From contig JAJFGE010000009.1 of the NCBI GenBank assembly GCA_021776295.1, forward strand, positions 1 to 36,927: a stretch of DNA of 36,927 nt, read 5' to 3'. The notes under the pieces were generated by a model that saw only the letters and a list, made by a program, of their open reading frames with translations, searched no databases and had not been told where the DNA came from. The stretch comes from Hyphococcus sp. (GTDB taxonomy: Bacteria > Pseudomonadota > Alphaproteobacteria > Caulobacterales > Parvularculaceae). This document shows, one piece after another, positions 32,395-36,927 of the stretch (positions are counted from its first letter, which is position 1; the number at the start of each line of letters is the position of its first letter). A program made the position numbers and the translations under genes.

Positions 32395-35300
32395 ATGATT
32401 ACACAACGCGTCGTCTGGACGCTTCTTCCAAACGGCATCAACAAAAAATCAAAGCGCGCAAGGGCGTCCGTACTGGTGTCGCCACGACTGATGCTGCCAA
32501 ATACAACACAGCCCGCCGATCTTAGTCATTTTGACTACTGGCAGGACTGGCCGGCGATCATTCAAGCGGCTTCGTTCAAAATTAGCATCAATGGCGGCGC
32601 GCAAGTTGTTGATGCAGCATTGACCTCGAAACCGGACAGCGCAATCTGGAAAGCAATTTTTCCCGTTACGACTTTTGTTAAACCATGGCAGTTCGACGAG
32701 GCTGGCCTTCGCAACAAAGTCATATTGAGCTATCCGGTCGCAGCGGTTTCTAACCTCATAGAAGACCTCTACGGACAAATCGGTATAGCCGCACAAGCCG
32801 GGCTACCGGATCGGCGCAATCTAGCTGGTGTTATCGCCGGGCTTCAAACTGACAATAGTTTTCTCGCCGTCGCAGGTGGCGACGGGGTCAGACCGAAACC
32901 ACTTACGCCAGAAGAAGTCCTTGACCGGTTGCGGCGCGAGAGCAAGCGGCAGGACTTGAAAAGGCCTGCGGGCAACAATCCAAAAGCGGGCGCCAATCAG
33001 GGACTGATGGGCGACCCGGCGCAGGCGCTTGACCTTCTGCAAGCCTATCACACGCCGCTTGAGGCTGTGAAAACAGGCCAATATGCCGCCAATCAGAAGC
33101 CGGATAATTATGGCGCGAAATTTCCGAACAAACCCAACCCATTCCGCCATGCAAAATGGAAAACGCGGGACAAATCACCGCTGCCGGATGCGCAAGATTA
33201 TAAAGACCATATCGATTTTCATCAGATTTCGGCGTCACTTTGTCAGTACCCGGAAATCAATCGCCTCTGCGGTCTTGTACTTGATCTTGAGTTTGATCGT
33301 CCCAACACTATGGGCGCGACCGCCACGCTGGAACTAAAAGCGGATTGGCAGACGCTGGCGCAACCAGGTCCCGCCGCGACCGAGCCGGATATTAATCCGA
33401 AAATCATCGTTAACAGCTCGAAGTCTGTTTTTTACGCCGCCAGAAAAAACACCTCCAGCCCGATTATCGAGCGCTATTTAAATCTCTCTGGCGAGGACTT
33501 TTCACTCGTTCAAATGGATGTCGATGGCGCAGGAATGAAGCTTAAGAACTTGCGCGAAAGTCTTAAGCGCGATGTTCCGATCGTGTATGATGACGACACT
33601 TTCGAACAGGAGACAAAACCGGAAGCAGGTTTGCCGTCGCTTCGCACGAGCGGCGTTATGCTGGCGGAAAACCGCCGGGATTTATCCGTAACGGCGCTCC
33701 TGCAGCGCGCTGGCGCCATGCAATCGGCCCTCGCCAGCTCCAGCCAGGCGCCAACGCTCTATGCCGAAGACATCATCCGGGGCTTCCGCGTCGATGTTCT
33801 GGACGATAAGTCTAACAAATGGCGCTCGATATTTTACCGCCAGACGAATTTTAAATTCACCAATACCGGCGGCGATCACATCACGCCGAAAGAAGAGGGC
33901 ATGGCGCGGATCGCCGCTGGCGGGTCAACCGATAACACCAACGCCGATATTGTTAAAATTCACGAAGCGCTAGTCAGCTGGACGGGCTGGAGCCTCGCCG
34001 CACCGGAGCCTGGACGGCTTGTCAAAAAAGATGATTCCGTTGGAGACGACAACGAACAGACGCCGCCCGGCCTGCCCCTGGAAACCAAATATTCTGTTGT
34101 GCCGGACACACTGCCGCGATTGCGTTTTGGAAACACCTATCGCATGCGCGTGCGCCTCGTCGATCTTGCCGGCGCGTCGGAAGACCATTCAGAAGCGAAT
34201 ATTCACCCCAAAGGCGCCGCCAGCATGCCGATGATGCTCCGGCGGCATGAACCAATCGAACCGCCGGCTCTGGCGCTGGTTAGCGCTGGCGGGACAATCG
34301 ATCCGTTGGGGGACGGAGAATCGATGCAACATATCGCGATCCGCAGCTGGAATGATACGCCAGACAAAAATGTCGTCGCCGCCACACAAACCTCGCGCCG
34401 ACATGTCACGCCTACGCGCGTCAGTCATCGCTTCGCGGAACTGCATGGAGCGATGGACACCGGCTCGGGCGGCGCAATCGATAAATCTATTTATGCGATG
34501 CTCGTCGCCCAGGACAAAGCACTGCCGGAAATCTCTCTTGACCGCGGAAAGAATGCAGCGACGAACGCGCCCGAGCGTTACACATTCGCCGATGAAAAAT
34601 TCAAACTCCCGTATTTACCCGATCCCCTGGCGATCAGCGTAGCCATCCGGGTTATCGGCGCTGACGGGGTCAATCCGGATATCATTCACAAGGTTCCGCT
34701 TTATTGCAGCGGCGCCGCACCAGATTGCAGCTGGCCTAACGCGCTTGCGTTCAAAATCATTGTTGCTGAGTCCGCAATTGCAGATGCAACATTCAACGCT
34801 ACAACGCGTGAATTTCATATTCCGATGAAAAAAGCAGAGCGCGCACGGGTTTATCTCAGCTGCCTGATGCCAAAAGACGCCATGGCTATGATGGCGGTCC
34901 GGCAAATGATTATGAAGCGCAACCCTGATGCGAACACCCGCCAGGAAATTGAAAAACGTATTGCCAACGGGCAGCACTGGATGTTTACGCCGTGGCGGAT
35001 CGTTGAAATTGTTCACGCCGTGCAAAAGCCGCTGATCGCGCCCGTCATCACCAATTTGAATATCAACCGCAAGCTGGGAGATACGGCGGCTACGCCAGGC
35101 ATCGAATCCCTGCCGCTACACTCAAAGAGCACGGCGCGCGTTGATATGAAGGGCGAATGGCGCGAACCGGTGGACGATCCCGCCGATCTGCAAGCCGCTG
35201 AAGGCCCGTACACTGTGGCGTTAAAAGCCCACGCCTTTTCCAAAAAAATCGCCCGCAATGACGCTCCAAACGGCGTCTACAATTACTTTACCGGAAAACA

Positions 35301-36633
35301 CAACTTTGCGAACACACATTACCGGCGCGTCCAGTACAAGCTGGATGCGATGACGCGGTATAAGGAATTTTTTGAAGAACCAATCCGCATCGACGAACAA
35401 AAGCAAAAAGTAACCTCGCCAGTGCGGACGGGCTGGGCGCCGAATTCCGCGCCGCCGCCGCCGCCAAGCATTCTTTATGTGGTGCCTACATTCGGATGGG
35501 TGCGGACCAACAAGGGCGGACGCGCGTCATCCTTGCGAGCCGGCGGCGGTTTGCGGGTTTATCTTGACCGTCCATGGATGACCACCGGCTTTACTGAAAT
35601 GCTCGGCGTCGTTCTCGCCCACAAGTCGAATACCAAACCTGTCAGCAATGCAACAATCGATGCGGACTATACTGGTTCGGTGACCATGTGGGGGGCTGAC
35701 CCGATCTGGGCCAATCCGGCTAAGATCGCTGACGCTTCGCCGCCACTATCTGCTTTTCCGCTGGCGAGACTGCAGGGCCCGATCACTTTTGAAGGGTCCG
35801 GCCTGCCAGAGGAAGAGGGAACGGATTTACCGCCCGGCGGATTTTTCCATACGCGGTTGCCGCATCCTGAAATCATGGATGATACTGCGCCGAGCGCTGA
35901 TCAGACCCGTCTCGATGTAGCGCCGCATGTCACCGGTTACGATCCAGAGCGTAAGCTATGGTACTGCGATATCGTCATCCGGCCGCCGGCGGGGACATAC
36001 TACCCCTTCGTGCGGCTTGCTTTGGCGCGCTACAATCCGATCTCAACATGGCGCGCGCATCTGTCTGCAATGGTGATGACGGAGTTTCAACAATTGACGC
36101 CGGACCGCCTGGTGATCGCCACCAAGGATGGATCTGCGCGCAAAGCCCATGTGGCCGTTTACGGCGTTGCTGGAAAGCCGTCGCTGTCGCAACTTGACGC
36201 TGGCCGTTACGAGGCGATCACCCAGGTGCTGTCCGCGGGGGCTGACCCGGAACTCGGCTGGCGAACAGTTAAGGCCGCAGCGCCGGCTAGCCCGCAGCTG
36301 TCAGCACGGCTGGCGCGAAGAGGCGTCGTAAGAGCAGCGCCGCAATCTACACAACTGAAGCGGCAGGCCGAGCAAGCGCTTCAGGCGGAAAATCTCAACG
36401 CCCTTATTGCAAAACCGGAATTGATTTTGGCTTTGCGCCCGCCCTTGCTTTGGGAAACGGATATCTGGCTTCCAGACGCGCCGGCAGGTGGAAAACGGCG
36501 CATTCTCGTTACCGAAAAAGAGCATTACCGGATAGAAGCTGACGACCTTTGGTCGCAACCCGGCGCTGCCATCTCATCACAGACCCTGCCGAAGGCAAGC
36601 CGCGTCGTTTATATGGAAGTATTGGACGTATAG
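32395..36633 (+). CDS. Giant partner protein of unknown function (1412 aa)
   Basis: I do not recognise this protein either. It has no signal peptide: it opens with ITQRVVWTLLPNGINKKSKR and then RASVLVSPRLM and DYWQDWPAI. Mid-protein segments such as YRMRVRLVDLAGASEDHSEA (about residue 580) look like an Ig/fibronectin-type beta domain. Pro-rich and Ala-rich linkers occur near 1020 and 1285-1330. The C-terminus RILVTEKEHYRIEADDL suggests a further beta domain. AGGAG 8 bases before the ATG supports the start. It lies 11 bp after the Tat-signal-bearing giant gene. If the two products bind each other before export, this one could leave the cell by co-export; alternatively it stays cytoplasmic. Confidence 0.7.
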   Translation: MITQRVVWTLLPNGINKKSKRARASVLVSPRLMLPNTTQPADLSHFDYWQDWPAIIQAASFKISINGGAQVVDAALTSKPDSAIWKAIFPVTTFVKPWQFDEAGLRNKVILSYPVAAVSNLIEDLYGQIGIAAQAGLPDRRNLAGVIAGLQTDNSFLAVAGGDGVRPKPLTPEEVLDRLRRESKRQDLKRPAGNNPKAGANQGLMGDPAQALDLLQAYHTPLEAVKTGQYAANQKPDNYGAKFPNKPNPFRHAKWKTRDKSPLPDAQDYKDHIDFHQISASLCQYPEINRLCGLVLDLEFDRPNTMGATATLELKADWQTLAQPGPAATEPDINPKIIVNSSKSVFYAARKNTSSPIIERYLNLSGEDFSLVQMDVDGAGMKLKNLRESLKRDVPIVYDDDTFEQETKPEAGLPSLRTSGVMLAENRRDLSVTALLQRAGAMQSALASSSQAPTLYAEDIIRGFRVDVLDDKSNKWRSIFYRQTNFKFTNTGGDHITPKEEGMARIAAGGSTDNTNADIVKIHEALVSWTGWSLAAPEPGRLVKKDDSVGDDNEQTPPGLPLETKYSVVPDTLPRLRFGNTYRMRVRLVDLAGASEDHSEANIHPKGAASMPMMLRRHEPIEPPALALVSAGGTIDPLGDGESMQHIAIRSWNDTPDKNVVAATQTSRRHVTPTRVSHRFAELHGAMDTGSGGAIDKSIYAMLVAQDKALPEISLDRGKNAATNAPERYTFADEKFKLPYLPDPLAISVAIRVIGADGVNPDIIHKVPLYCSGAAPDCSWPNALAFKIIVAESAIADATFNATTREFHIPMKKAERARVYLSCLMPKDAMAMMAVRQMIMKRNPDANTRQEIEKRIANGQHWMFTPWRIVEIVHAVQKPLIAPVITNLNINRKLGDTAATPGIESLPLHSKSTARVDMKGEWREPVDDPADLQAAEGPYTVALKAHAFSKKIARNDAPNGVYNYFTGKHNFANTHYRRVQYKLDAMTRYKEFFEEPIRIDEQKQKVTSPVRTGWAPNSAPPPPPSILYVVPTFGWVRTNKGGRASSLRAGGGLRVYLDRPWMTTGFTEMLGVVLAHKSNTKPVSNATIDADYTGSVTMWGADPIWANPAKIADASPPLSAFPLARLQGPITFEGSGLPEEEGTDLPPGGFFHTRLPHPEIMDDTAPSADQTRLDVAPHVTGYDPERKLWYCDIVIRPPAGTYYPFVRLALARYNPISTWRAHLSAMVMTEFQQLTPDRLVIATKDGSARKAHVAVYGVAGKPSLSQLDAGRYEAITQVLSAGADPELGWRTVKAAAPASPQLSARLARRGVVRAAPQSTQLKRQAEQALQAENLNALIAKPELILALRPPLLWETDIWLPDAPAGGKRRILVTEKEHYRIEADDLWSQPGAAISSQTLPKASRVVYMEVLDV

Positions 36634-36800
36634 ACTGGCGTGCTATGGCCTCTGGACCATGGTGCTTTACAGCATGAGCACGTATCGCGGTCAGGGAATA
36701 AAATTAGGTGACAAGGAATGGATATCCGGCCGCTCTGTGCCAAAGGGTTCACCAGAATTAGTTTTTTGACAACCAAAAAGCCGCCCAAAAAGTCACTTGG

Positions 36801-36927
36801 CTAACGCGTTTGCTGAAATATAGCATCGGCCAGCGCATTGATTTGTTCGTCCGTATGCCGTGGAGATGGGGTTATGCGCAAGCGTTCCGTTCCTTTCGGC
36901 ACGGTTGGATGATTGATTGGCTGCAAA
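36801..36927 (-). CDS. hemA: 5-Aminolevulinate synthase, C-terminal fragment (runs off the window)
   Basis: The last 127 bases, read on the minus strand, encode the final 41 codons and the TAG stop of a protein cut by the window edge. The fragment includes [21 protein letters not shown] followed by [15 protein letters not shown] cut as shown. This is the well-conserved C-terminus of the C4-pathway 5-aminolevulinate synthase (PLP-dependent condensation of glycine and succinyl-CoA, the first step of haem synthesis). The C4 pathway is typical of Alphaproteobacteria. The gene is convergent with the giant operon, with about 165 bp between. Confidence 0.88.
   Translation of the reverse strand, partial: LQPINHPTVPKGTERLRITPSPRHTDEQINALADAIFQQTR

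Noticed and set aside
36661-36681. GTGCT/AGCAC repeat after the second giant gene as a terminator
   Set aside because: Only a 5-bp stem with a 10-base loop and no T-run on either strand.
36763-36796. Repeated CTTTTTGG on the minus strand downstream of hemA as a terminator
   Set aside because: Two direct copies exist, but there is no GC-rich stem preceding the T-runs, so I cannot support a terminator.

Overview
The window looks like a chromosomal segment of a moderately GC-rich Gram-negative alphaproteobacterium. The best taxonomic clue is at the right edge. The last 127 bases encode, on the minus strand, the C-terminus of a 5-aminolevulinate synthase, the C4-pathway enzyme characteristic of Alphaproteobacteria. 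A TonB-dependent receptor, Tat signals, a TRAP transporter and MarR/TetR regulators fit this. I cannot name the genus. I see no tRNA, rRNA, CRISPR array, transposase or phage gene.

Layout. (1) 19-3773, plus strand: an HD-domain protein with a Tat-like leader, a membrane-anchored DUF3179 protein and an aldehyde dehydrogenase. (2) 3801-8493, minus strand: a TonB-dependent receptor followed by a ThDP-dependent decarboxylase-like enzyme with a clear Tat signal. (3) 9033-12436, minus strand: an FG-GAP repeat lipoprotein, then a Tat-lipoprotein gluconate-dehydrogenase-type small subunit overlapping a GMC oxidoreductase. (4) 12583-13398, plus strand: an SDR dehydrogenase. (5) 13401-17775, minus strand: UbiD decarboxylase plus alpha/beta hydrolase, then a small secreted 4-Cys protein, a periplasmic-binding-fold protein without a signal peptide and a carboxymuconolactone-decarboxylase-family protein. 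(6) 18054-19264, plus strand: TetR regulator and UbiX flavin prenyltransferase. (7) 19268-20648, minus strand: MarR regulator and TauE/SafE exporter, divergent from a second ThDP enzyme (20743-22434, plus strand). (8) 22440-25322, minus strand: a complete DctP-DctQ-DctM TRAP transporter, divergent from a second MarR regulator. (9) 26126-28436, minus strand: a double OsmC-domain protein and a YeiH-family transporter. (10) 28757-36633, plus strand: two very large unrecognised proteins (1208 and 1412 aa). (11) 36801-end, minus strand: hemA, partial.

How it fits together. Regions 1-9 read as one catabolic island for an organic acid, probably aromatic or otherwise unsaturated. Uptake would use the TonB receptor and TRAP system. 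Chemistry would include prFMN-dependent decarboxylation (UbiD with UbiX), ThDP-dependent 2-oxoacid decarboxylation or carboligation, aldehyde and alcohol oxidation (ALDH, SDR, GMC), ester or ring opening (alpha/beta hydrolase) and efflux. The strongest sign that this is one regulon is a recurring 14-bp palindrome, GTTGC-N4-GCAAC. It occurs upstream of at least seven transcription units, and in four of them lies about 45-60 bp before the start codon. The two giant genes at the right look like a separate module of unknown function. The substrate and the regulator that binds the palindrome are not determined by the sequence.
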